Below are positions 1 through 6,585 of a stretch of DNA of 11,821 bases, piece by piece. Below the pieces are notes generated by a model that was not told where the DNA came from, searched no databases, and saw only the letters and a program-made list of their open reading frames with translations. The stretch's first letter is position 1, and every line of letters begins with the position of its first letter. Origin of the DNA: Spirochaetaceae bacterium (lineage in GTDB: Bacteria; Spirochaetota; Spirochaetia; Treponematales; Breznakiellaceae); the NCBI GenBank assembly GCA_031265015.1, contig JAISDG010000012.1, positions 1 through 11,821 on the forward strand, written 5' to 3'. A program made the translations under genes and the position numbers.

Positions 1-48
1 GGGATTTAAAGCGAATTCGTGCTAAATCCTCCCTTTATAAGGTCCTCC

Positions 49-1116
49 ATGACTGTTGAAATAATCGGAACCGGCCGTGCCATTCCCCTTCGCAGGGTCA
101 CTAATGAAGAACTGGCGGGCACAATCGACACCAGCGACGGGTGGATCCGTTCCCATACGGGGATTGGAAGCCGTCATATAGCGGATGACGGCACCGCGGC
201 CAGCGATTTAGGTACGGCCGCGGCCCTGGAAGCGCTGAAACTGGCCGTTGAACAGAGAAGGGTCACGGAGAAAACCGCCGCGGAGCTGGCTTTAACGGTG
301 GATCTTATCGTTGTGGGAAGCACTACCCAGGACTTTTTCGGCCACCCCGCCACGGCGTGCATCGTTCAGCACAAACTGGGGGCCGTCAATGCCGCCGCAA
401 TGGACATTACCCAGGCCTGCAGTAGCTTTATCTATGGCATGGAAACCGGCGCGGCCCTGCTGAAAACCGACCCCCGGCGCAGGCGGGCTTTAGTTATCGG
501 AACGGAAGTACTTTCCCTGATTGTCAACTGGGAAGACCGGAGAAACTGCGTACTCTTTGGCGACGGCGCCGGAGCGGTGCTGCTGGAAAAAACCGGGGAA
601 GATTCCGCGGAAGCGCCGGTTTCTCCAGGCCCGGGACCGGCCCATACCGGCAGACGGGGCCTGCTTCGTACCATCCTGGGAGCCGACGGTTCCGGCTGGG
701 AGTACCTCATGATCCGCAGGGGGGGGAGCCGCAATCCCTGGAAAAAGGGAGAAATTGTAGATACCGTTCCGGCCATAGAAATGAACGGCCATGCGGTGTA
801 CAACTTTGCCGTAAAGGTCATTACCGAAACCATCGAAAAAATGCTGAAGGAAGAGGGAATCGGCGCCGCCGATCTTGATCTTATCGTTCCCCACCAGGCA
901 AACGCCCGGATTGTCCAGGCTGCGGCAAAGCGGCTGAAAATCCCGGAGGAAAAGTTTTACCTTAACATTGAAGAATACGCCAACACTTCATCGGCGTCGA
1001 TCCCCATCGCCCTGGATGAACTGAACCGTTCCGGGGAGCTCCGGCGGGGCAGCCTGGTAATGACCGTAGGTTTCGGCGCCGGCCTTACCTACGGAGGAAA
1101 CCTGATACGATGGTAA
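49..1116 (+). CDS. fabH: 3-oxoacyl-ACP synthase III (FabH), chain-initiating condensing enzyme
   Basis: FabH condenses an acyl-CoA primer (usually acetyl-CoA) with malonyl-ACP to start fatty-acid synthesis in the cytoplasm. The full catalytic triad of the family is visible: Cys124 in ITQACSSF, His282 in VPHQANARI and Asn312 in EYANTSSAS. The protein ends in the typical GFGAGLTYGGNLIRW. I chose ATG at 49 (355 aa) over a GTG at 19: MTVEIIGTG is where family members begin, and AAGG lies about 7 nt upstream, while the 10 extra residues from GTG look non-homologous. It is longer than the E. coli enzyme (317 aa), mainly through a Pro/Gly/Ala-rich insert near residues 185-202 and an extra stretch near residue 80. 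The first 48 bases of the window show no other gene. The stop overlaps the fabD start. Primer preference cannot be read from the sequence. Confidence 0.96.
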   Translation: MTVEIIGTGRAIPLRRVTNEELAGTIDTSDGWIRSHTGIGSRHIADDGTAASDLGTAAALEALKLAVEQRRVTEKTAAELALTVDLIVVGSTTQDFFGHPATACIVQHKLGAVNAAAMDITQACSSFIYGMETGAALLKTDPRRRRALVIGTEVLSLIVNWEDRRNCVLFGDGAGAVLLEKTGEDSAEAPVSPGPGPAHTGRRGLLRTILGADGSGWEYLMIRRGGSRNPWKKGEIVDTVPAIEMNGHAVYNFAVKVITETIEKMLKEEGIGAADLDLIVPHQANARIVQAAAKRLKIPEEKFYLNIEEYANTSSASIPIALDELNRSGELRRGSLVMTVGFGAGLTYGGNLIRW

Positions 1117-2126
1117 AAAGCAAGGGGATTGTCTTTTTATTCCCCGGCCAGGGGGCGCAGTATCCCGGCATGGGGCTGGATATGGCGGACGCCTCCGCCG
1201 GAGCAAAGGACGTGTTCGCCGCCGCATCGGACATTCTGGGCCTGGACCTGGCGGCCCTTATCCGGAATTCGGACGCGGAAACCCTTAAGCGTACCGGCAT
1301 TTCCCAGCCTGCCATCAGCGCCGTATCCCTGGCCGCGGCGGCCTTCCTTAAAGAGCAGGGCATAGTCCCCGCGGCCTGCGCCGGTTTCAGCCTGGGGGAG
1401 TACCCCGCCCTGGCCTGCGCTTCCGTGATCAGCGTGGAAGACTGTTTCCGCCTGACAAAAGCGCGGGGCAGGGCTATGCAGGAGGCCGTCGATCGCATAA
1501 CGGATCGTATAACGCGGGACGCTACGGGCGGCGCGGAGGACGACGGAGCGAAGGCCGCTCCGGGGATGGCTGCGGTACTGGGACTGCCCCCCGAAAGGGT
1601 GGAAGCCCTTATCGCCGAATGGAAGGGCGGCAAAAAATCCCCTCTGGTGGATCTCTATCCGGCGAACATCAATTCCCCCAAACAGACGGTGGTGTCCGGT
1701 TCCGCCGCGGCGCTCGAAGAAGCAAAAAAACGCTTCATGGAAGCGGGAGCCCGGCGAGTGCTGCGGCTGGCGGTAGCCGGTCCCTTCCATTCGCCTTTTA
1801 TGAAGGAAGCGGCGGAAACTTTTGCGCCGGTCCTGGAACAGACAGCCTTTGCCGATCCCGGGATCCCCCTTTTTTCCAACGTCACCGGCGGACAGGTGCA
1901 TACCGGCGCGGAAGCAAAGTCCCTGGCCCTGCGGCAGATTGTAGAGGGAGTGCGGTGGACCGCGGAAGAAAAAGCCCTGGCGGAACGGAAGCCCGACGCG
2001 GTATTGGAAACCGGTCCCGGATCGGTACTTCAGGGGCTGTGGAGGGATACGGGAAGCGAAATCCCCGCTTACGGCGCGGGGACGGTAAAGGAAATCATGG
2101 AATTTTTTGACGCGTATTCTGTATGA
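1110..2126 (+). CDS. fabD: malonyl-CoA:ACP transacylase (FabD)
   Basis: FabD transfers malonyl from CoA to acyl carrier protein, supplying the extender unit to FabH and FabF. It opens with the family signature GQGAQYPGMG. The nucleophile is Ser94 in GFSLGEY, the substrate-carboxylate Arg is R119 in ARGRAMQEAV, and the catalytic His is His227 in GPFHSPFM. The usual elbow motif is GHSLGEY; here the His before the Ser is Phe. At 338 aa it exceeds E. coli FabD (309 aa). Most of the excess is an insert of about 19 residues after MQEAV that includes a DRITDRIT repeat. The start ATG overlaps the fabH stop by 7 nt, and a GGAGG at 1093-1097 lies 12 nt upstream, a rather long spacing that suggests coupling to fabH. 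The 3' end is followed by a 139-nt structured gap. Confidence 0.96.
   Translation: MVKSKGIVFLFPGQGAQYPGMGLDMADASAGAKDVFAAASDILGLDLAALIRNSDAETLKRTGISQPAISAVSLAAAAFLKEQGIVPAACAGFSLGEYPALACASVISVEDCFRLTKARGRAMQEAVDRITDRITRDATGGAEDDGAKAAPGMAAVLGLPPERVEALIAEWKGGKKSPLVDLYPANINSPKQTVVSGSAAALEEAKKRFMEAGARRVLRLAVAGPFHSPFMKEAAETFAPVLEQTAFADPGIPLFSNVTGGQVHTGAEAKSLALRQIVEGVRWTAEEKALAERKPDAVLETGPGSVLQGLWRDTGSEIPAYGAGTVKEIMEFFDAYSV
1491..1514 (+). repeat. 12-nt in-frame tandem duplication inside fabD
   Basis: GATCGCATAACG is followed at once by GATCGTATAACG (11 of 12 identical). It encodes DRIT twice and lies inside the extra segment that this FabD has between MQEAV and MAAVLGL. Being in frame, it keeps the protein open, and it points to a recent slippage or duplication event in a permissive loop. 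Confidence 0.8.
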
Positions 2127-2131
2127 ACCTC

Positions 2132-2148
2132 CCCGCCCTGAAGGCGGG
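2132..2148. repeat. GC-rich hairpin 1
   Basis: CCCGCC, a 5-nt loop CTGAA, then GGCGGG give a perfect 6-bp all-GC stem beginning 6 nt after the fabD stop codon. No poly-T follows. Possible roles are an mRNA stabiliser, a partial attenuator or the end of a small mobile element; the sequence does not decide between these. Confidence 0.7.
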
Positions 2149-2169
2149 CTATCCTGTAGGCGTTGCATC

Positions 2170-2203
2170 GTTTTACGCGGTTCGTTGTTTTACGAGGTTC
2201 GTT
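2170..2203 (+). repeat. 17-nt tandem direct repeat, two units
   Basis: GTTTTACGCGGTTCGTT (2170-2186) is followed directly by GTTTTACGAGGTTCGTT (2187-2203), identical at 16 of 17 positions. It lies between the two hairpins of the fabD-fabG gap. Tandem 17-mers could be paired protein-binding sites or a simple duplication; nothing in the window identifies a binding protein. Confidence 0.85.
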
Positions 2204-2224
2204 CTGTAAGGAAATTATTAACCC

Positions 2225-2243
2225 TGGGGGTCTACTACCCCCA
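2225..2243. repeat. GC-rich hairpin 2 upstream of fabG
   Basis: TGGGGGT, loop CTACT, then ACCCCCA form a perfect 7-bp stem. It ends 8 nt before the AAAGGA ribosome site of fabG, close enough to affect translation initiation, although the ribosome site itself is not in the stem. No T-run follows, so it is not a standard terminator. Confidence 0.75.
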
Positions 2244-2265
2244 CTGCGAATAAAGGACGGCAAAT

Positions 2266-3000
2266 ATGGTTTTGGAAAACAAGAAAGCGCTGGTCACCGG
2301 AGCTTCCCGGGGAATCGGCCGGGCCATAACGGATCTCTTTTTGGCCGAAGGGGCGGAAGTCTGGGGCGTAAGCGCCGGGAAACCTGAGGATCTGGCGGCG
2401 AGGATTGACGGGGCGGAGGGCAGGCTCCACTGGCTGCGGGCGGATCTTTCCGGCCTGGACGCGCTTGAAGAGCTTATCGGGAACGCCCTTAAGGAAGCGG
2501 GGAGCTTTGATATCCTGGTCAATAACGCGGGGATCACCAAAGATAACCTTGCCTTCCGCATGACCCTGGATGATTTCCGCAAGGTGCTGGACGTAAACCT
2601 GAGCGCCGCTTTCGTCCTGAGCCGCGTTATAGGCAGGGACATGATACGCCGGAGGTCCGGCTCAATCATCAACATGTCCAGCGTAGTAGGGATCCACGGC
2701 AACGGGGGCCAGGCGAACTACGCGGCCAGCAAGGCCGGGCTTATCGGCCTGACCAAAAGCCTGGCCCGGGAAACCGCTTCCCGGAATGTGCGGGTTAACG
2801 CCGTGGCTCCGGGCTTTGTCGGTACCGATATGACTGCCGGACTGCCGGACAAGGTAAAGGAAACGATGCTGGAACAGATTCCCCTAAAGCGCATGGGGAC
2901 CCCCGGCGATATAGCCGCGGCGGTTCTGTTTCTGGCATCGGATGCTTCAGCATATATCACGGGACAGGTGCTTGCCGTTGACGGCGGCATGTTTATGTAA
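2266..3000 (+). CDS. fabG: 3-oxoacyl-ACP reductase (FabG)
   Basis: FabG is an NADPH-dependent short-chain dehydrogenase that reduces 3-oxoacyl-ACP to 3-hydroxyacyl-ACP. The dinucleotide-binding TGASRGIG is at residues 11-18 and LVNNAG follows in the expected place. The catalytic Ser139, Tyr152 and Lys156 (SSVVG and NYAASK) are intact, with the supporting Asn in DVNLSAAF. The C-terminus VLAVDGGMFM is typical. The length of 244 aa equals E. coli FabG. AAAGGA at 2252-2257 precedes the ATG by 8 nt. It follows the structured gap after fabD and lies 14 nt before fabF. Many operons carry acpP between fabG and fabF; here that position is empty. Confidence 0.96.
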   Translation: MVLENKKALVTGASRGIGRAITDLFLAEGAEVWGVSAGKPEDLAARIDGAEGRLHWLRADLSGLDALEELIGNALKEAGSFDILVNNAGITKDNLAFRMTLDDFRKVLDVNLSAAFVLSRVIGRDMIRRRSGSIINMSSVVGIHGNGGQANYAASKAGLIGLTKSLARETASRNVRVNAVAPGFVGTDMTAGLPDKVKETMLEQIPLKRMGTPGDIAAAVLFLASDASAYITGQVLAVDGGMFM

Positions 3001-3014
3001 GGAATGGAACTGTT

Positions 3015-4274
3015 ATGAGAAAAGTTGTCGTTACCGGAATGGGTGTTATTTCGCCCATTGGAAATTCTATCGAAGATTTTACCCGGTCCCTGAAAGAGGG
3101 CAAGAGCGGCGTCTCCCGGCTCACCGCCTTTGACACTTCGGACTTTGAAGTAAAGATAGCCGCCGAAGTGAGGGATTTTGATCCTTCCCGGTGGATCGAT
3201 AAAAAGGACGCCCGTAAAATGGCCCGGTTCACCCAGTTTGCCGCGGCCGCCGCGGATCAGGCGCTGGAACAGGCGGGGCTGCTTGTCCGGAACAGCGAAG
3301 GCCGCAAACGGGTCACAAGCGATCCCGACAGGACCGGCGTAGTTCTGGGAAACGGCATCGGCGGTTTTGAGATCGTCAGCGAATCCTTCAAAAAACTCTT
3401 CGCCGCCGGGCCGCGGCGCATGCTTCCCCTGACCATCCCCATGATGATCGGCAACGAAGCCGCGGGAAACATCTCCATGATCTACGGAACCAGGGGCCCC
3501 GCCTTTACCCAGATTACGGCCTGCGCCTCCGGTACCGACGCCCTTGGCCAGGCTCTGGATCTGATCCGTTCCGGCCGCTGCGACGTTATCATCGCCGGAG
3601 GTTCCGAATCCTGCATGGTCCCCTTCGGAATCGGGGGATTCCAGATGCTCAAGACGCTTTCCGTCAAGCGAAACGAAGAGCCGGAAAAGGCAAGCCGCCC
3701 CTTCGATAAAGACAGGGACGGTTTTGTACTGGGAGAAGGAGCCGGCATTCTGGTCCTGGAAAGCGAAGACTGCGCCCGGGCCCGGGGAGCGCTCTGCCTG
3801 GCGGAATTTGCCGGTTACGGAGTCAGCGCCGACGCGTACCACATTACCTCGCCGGATCCCTCCGGCGCGGGAGGGGGCCGGGCTATTGCCGGAGCAATCA
3901 GGGACGCGGGACTTGGGCCGGAGGACATCCAGTACTACAATGCCCACGGCACTTCAACGGAGATAAACGATCCTGCCGAAACCAGGATGATTAAAACAGC
4001 CTTCGGCGATCACGCCTATAAACTGAAAGTCTCCAGCATCAAAAGTATGACGGGCCACTGCGTTGCCGGTTCCGGCGGCATGGAAGCCGTCGCCTGCGTG
4101 CTGGCAATCCGCCAGGGCTTCTTTCCGCCGACAATCAATCTGGACAACCCCGATCCGGAATGCGATCTGGACTATGTGCCCAACAAAGTCCGGTATGGTA
4201 CGATCAACGCCGCCGCTTCGGGAAACCTTGGTTTTGGCGGGCATAACGGCGTGGTGGTTTTCAAGAAGTATTAA
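3015..4274 (+). CDS. fabF: 3-oxoacyl-ACP synthase II (FabF), elongating condensing enzyme
   Basis: FabF extends acyl-ACP by two carbons using malonyl-ACP. The Cys-His-His triad of the KAS I/II family is visible: Cys170 in TACASGTDA, His311 in NAHGTSTEINDP and His348 in KSMTGHCVAGSGG, with Lys343 also conserved. The N-terminus RKVVVTGMGVISPIGNS and the C-terminal GNLGFGGHNGVVVFKK are standard, and 419 aa compares with 413 in E. coli FabF. I call it FabF rather than FabB because it is the only elongating KAS here and begins like FabF. AAGGA at 2999-3003 overlaps the fabG stop and sits 11 nt before the ATG, so the two genes are tightly linked. A 46-nt gap without visible features separates it from fabZ. 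Confidence 0.96.
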   Translation: MRKVVVTGMGVISPIGNSIEDFTRSLKEGKSGVSRLTAFDTSDFEVKIAAEVRDFDPSRWIDKKDARKMARFTQFAAAAADQALEQAGLLVRNSEGRKRVTSDPDRTGVVLGNGIGGFEIVSESFKKLFAAGPRRMLPLTIPMMIGNEAAGNISMIYGTRGPAFTQITACASGTDALGQALDLIRSGRCDVIIAGGSESCMVPFGIGGFQMLKTLSVKRNEEPEKASRPFDKDRDGFVLGEGAGILVLESEDCARARGALCLAEFAGYGVSADAYHITSPDPSGAGGGRAIAGAIRDAGLGPEDIQYYNAHGTSTEINDPAETRMIKTAFGDHAYKLKVSSIKSMTGHCVAGSGGMEAVACVLAIRQGFFPPTINLDNPDPECDLDYVPNKVRYGTINAAASGNLGFGGHNGVVVFKKY

Positions 4275-4320
4275 AGCCCCGAAGGCGTAAAATAAAACGG
4301 ATACCAACAGAGAGGCCAAT

Positions 4321-4818
4321 ATGAATGATACTATAAACGCTTCTAACAGCGTGAACGATGCGGACAATACCGGGAATGCAGACGCCGAAATAGAAAAGCT
4401 TCTGCCCCACCGGGCTCCGTTTTTGTTTGTGGACGAGATTGTTTCGTTCAGCGGGGAAACAATCACCGCCCGCCATGTATTTACCGAAAAAGAATTTTTC
4501 TTTGCGGGTCACTTTCCCCAATACCCGGTGGTGCCGGGGGTGATCCTGGTGGAGACCATGGCCCAGTCCGGCGGCGCGGGGCTGCGGAAACAGGGAAAGT
4601 TCGGCGGCGGCGCGCTTTTCTTTCTTGCCTCAATAGACAAAGTTAAGTTCCGCCGCCAGGTACGGCCCGGTGAAGAAGTTCGTTCGGAGATTACCAATTT
4701 GCGGGTTTCCGCAAAAATGATAAAACAGGCCGGCAAAGCCTATGTAGGGAAGGAGCTTGCCGCGGAAGCGGAATGGCTCTGCCTTGTGGGTCCCACGCGG
4801 GAAGGAGCAGCGACATGA
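4321..4818 (+). CDS. fabZ: 3-hydroxyacyl-ACP dehydratase (FabZ)
   Basis: FabZ removes water from 3-hydroxyacyl-ACP to give trans-2-enoyl-ACP, using a hot-dog fold. LLPHRAPFLFVDEI marks the start of the family domain. The catalytic pair is His64 in FAGHFPQYPVVPG and Glu78 in LVETMAQSGG, 14 residues apart as in E. coli. At 165 aa it is slightly longer than usual (E. coli 151) because of a polar, Asn/Asp-rich N-terminal extension of about 20 residues; GAGG 5 nt before the ATG at 4321 supports this start. A FabA-type isomerase is less likely because the motifs are FabZ-like and the other half of a FabA/FabB pathway is absent. Its stop overlaps the fabV start as ATGA. Confidence 0.94.
   Translation: MNDTINASNSVNDADNTGNADAEIEKLLPHRAPFLFVDEIVSFSGETITARHVFTEKEFFFAGHFPQYPVVPGVILVETMAQSGGAGLRKQGKFGGGALFFLASIDKVKFRRQVRPGEEVRSEITNLRVSAKMIKQAGKAYVGKELAAEAEWLCLVGPTREGAAT
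4802..4807 (+). promoter_or_regulatory. ribosome binding site that fixes the fabV start
   Basis: AAGGAG lies 7 nt before the ATG at 4815 and inside the 3' end of fabZ. An in-frame ATG at 4773 would add 14 residues that are a frame-shifted reading of fabZ, so the downstream start is preferred. Confidence 0.8.
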
Positions 4819-6053
4819 TCATTAAACCCATGATCCGCAACAATATCTGTATCAGCAGCCATCCCGAGGGATGCGCCAAAGTAGTAAGAAACCAAATCGC
4901 CGGAGTAACAAAAAATCTGGCCGGGGGCAGGGATCCCCAAAGCGCCCGGGCTGCCGCTCCCGCGGGAAGTCCCCGGCTGGTCCTGGTAGCGGGCTGTTCT
5001 ACCGGCTATGGGCTGGCAAGCCGCGTTGCCGCCGCCTTTGGCTACGGCGCGGCCACGGTGGGGATTTCTTTTGAAAAACCCGGCTCGCCGAAAAAACCCG
5101 GCACCCCCGGCTGGTACAACAACCTTGCCTTCGACGCGGAGGCGGCCCGGGCATCGCTGGTATCAAAAACCCTGGACGGTGACGCGTTTTCCGACGGGAT
5201 GAAGGCGGAAGCAGCCAAAGCCCTGCGGGACGCCGCGGCGGCCGCGGGCATTCCCGCCAAGATTGATCTCTTTGTCTATTCACTGGCGTCTCCGGTACGG
5301 ACCGATCCCTCCACGGGGATCGCGTACCGGTCGGTGATCAAGCCCATCGGCGAATCCTATTCCGGCACTACCCTGGACATGATGTCGGGAAACTTTACCA
5401 CCGCATCGGCGGAAAGCGCAACGGAAGAAGAAATTGCCGGTACGGTTAAGGTTATGGGCGGCGAAGACTGGGAACTGTGGATCGAAGCTCTCGGCAGGGA
5501 GGGCCTTTTGTCCCCCGAAACGCGGACCGTGGCCTACACCTACATCGGCCCGGAGCTTTCCTGGGCGATTTACAAAAACGGAACCATAGGCCGGGCCAAA
5601 CAGGATCTGGAACGGGCGGCCGCAGCGATCAACCAAAAAGGCGTTCACGCCTGGATATCGGTAAACAAGGCCCTGGTTACCAGGGCCAGCGCGGTGATCC
5701 CCATCATTCCCTTTTATGTTTCAACCCTTTTCAAGGTGATGAAGGAAAAGGGCCTTCATGAAGGCTGCATTGAACAGATCCTACGGCTCTACGGCGAACG
5801 GCTTTACAGTACCAGAGCGGCGCATGATCCCGCGCAGGTTCCCGTGGACGGCGAAGGCCGTATCCGCATTGACGATTGGGAAATGCGGGAAGACATACAG
5901 AAGGAAGTACTGGACCGGATGGCGCGGGCAAAACCGGAAAATGTCAACGACCTTGCCGATGTGGCGGGATTCAGGCACGACTTTCTTGAAGCCCACGGCT
6001 TTGACGTGGATGGAATTAACTACGACGCCGACGTGGATCCTTCGGGACTATAG
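4815..6053 (+). CDS. fabV: trans-2-enoyl-ACP/CoA reductase, FabV/TER family
   Basis: FabV performs the final NAD(P)H-dependent reduction of trans-2-enoyl thioesters in each elongation cycle. The protein starts MIIKPMIRNNIC, typical of the family. It carries the dinucleotide-binding GCSTGYG at residues 60-66 and the diagnostic Y-x8-K active site, Tyr253 and Lys262 in IYKNGTIGRAK. Further family blocks are GTPGWYNNLAF, YSLASPVRTDP, VMGGEDWE, NKALVTRASAVIPIIP and RIRIDDWE. At 412 aa it is a little longer than T. denticola TER (397 aa), mainly from an Ala/Pro/Arg-rich insert near residues 35-54. T. denticola TER is known as a crotonyl-CoA reductase. Position between fabZ and accB, and the absence of fabI, fabK or fabL here, argue for an ACP-linked biosynthetic role, which is inference. 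The start overlaps fabZ by 4 nt. Confidence 0.95.
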   Translation: MIIKPMIRNNICISSHPEGCAKVVRNQIAGVTKNLAGGRDPQSARAAAPAGSPRLVLVAGCSTGYGLASRVAAAFGYGAATVGISFEKPGSPKKPGTPGWYNNLAFDAEAARASLVSKTLDGDAFSDGMKAEAAKALRDAAAAAGIPAKIDLFVYSLASPVRTDPSTGIAYRSVIKPIGESYSGTTLDMMSGNFTTASAESATEEEIAGTVKVMGGEDWELWIEALGREGLLSPETRTVAYTYIGPELSWAIYKNGTIGRAKQDLERAAAAINQKGVHAWISVNKALVTRASAVIPIIPFYVSTLFKVMKEKGLHEGCIEQILRLYGERLYSTRAAHDPAQVPVDGEGRIRIDDWEMREDIQKEVLDRMARAKPENVNDLADVAGFRHDFLEAHGFDVDGINYDADVDPSGL

Positions 6054-6068
6054 ACAAAGAGGTTTTTT

Positions 6069-6569
6069 ATGGATGAAAAACTGATCCTTACGCTGGTTGA
6101 CAGGTTTTCTGCCGGTAACATCGGGGAACTGGAATTGAGCGACGGCAGCGCCCGGCTGCTGCTGCGCAAAGAAAGTTCCGCCGGCGGAACCGCGGTACAT
6201 TCCGGATCCGTAACGCCGTTCCGGACGGCGGAAGCGCCCGCGGGGGAAACGGCGGCCGCATCCCGCCCCGGGACACAGCCGGCTCCGGCGGGCAGCGGAA
6301 CCGCGGCAAATGCCGCCGTGGCCGGGACGGAGTTTATTACCAGCCCCATTGTGGGAACGTTTTATCCTTCGCCGGGCCCCGACGCTCCGTCCTTTGTCCG
6401 GCCCGGCTCAAAAGTAAAGGCCGGCGATACCCTGTGTATCCTGGAAGCGATGAAGATGATGAATCAGCTGGTCGCGGAATTTGACTGCGAAATTACCGCG
6501 GTAAAAGCCGCCGGGGGGGATATGGTTGAATACGGCCAGGAACTCTTTGAAGTAAAGCGGCCGGGCTGA
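6069..6569 (+). CDS. accB: biotin carboxyl carrier protein of acetyl-CoA carboxylase (AccB)
   Basis: AccB carries the biotin that shuttles CO2 from biotin carboxylase to the carboxyltransferase. The C-terminal biotinyl domain (about residues 90-166) has ITSPIVGTFYPSPGPDAPSFV and the biotinylation motif EAMKM, with the modified Lys at residue 129. The N-terminal about 35 residues form the usual short helical region, followed by an Ala/Pro/Gly/Thr-rich flexible linker (about 37-85). Its 166 aa compare with 156 in E. coli. AAGAGG at 6057-6062 sits 6 nt before the ATG. It lies 15 nt after fabV and 16 nt before accC. The biotin ligase that must modify it is not in the window. Confidence 0.95.
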   Translation: MDEKLILTLVDRFSAGNIGELELSDGSARLLLRKESSAGGTAVHSGSVTPFRTAEAPAGETAAASRPGTQPAPAGSGTAANAAVAGTEFITSPIVGTFYPSPGPDAPSFVRPGSKVKAGDTLCILEAMKMMNQLVAEFDCEITAVKAAGGDMVEYGQELFEVKRPG

Positions 6570-6585
6570 CAATGAAGGAACACCC

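Larger units (their letters stand above)
2127..2265. other. structured intergenic gap between fabD and fabG (possible REP/MITE or cis-regulatory element)
   Basis: This is the only long gap in the operon and holds no gene. It starts directly after the fabD stop with a GC-rich hairpin (2132-2148), continues with a 17-nt tandem repeat (2170-2203) and ends with a second strong hairpin (2225-2243) about 22 nt before the fabG start. GAACCTC at 2125-2131 also pairs with GAGGTTC at 2194-2200. The CCCGCC-CTGAA-GGCGGG motif resembles hairpins I recall at ends of IS200/IS605-type elements, but no transposase is present, so this link is weak. Neither hairpin is followed by a T-run, so a classical intrinsic terminator is unlikely. 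The fabG ribosome site (AAAGGA, 2252-2257) lies just after it. Confidence 0.6.

Noticed and set aside
19..48. GTG at 19 as the fabH start
   Set aside because: The added residues do not fit the family start, and AAGG is placed for the ATG at 49.
2127..2265. Complete insertion sequence or CRISPR-like array in the fabD-fabG gap
   Set aside because: Only two tandem 17-mers with no spacer and no transposase frame; the gap is too short for either.
2718..3947. 409-aa open frame on the minus strand, opposite fabG and fabF
   Set aside because: Antisense shadow of conserved coding sequence with no recognisable motifs and a Gly/Arg-rich composition.
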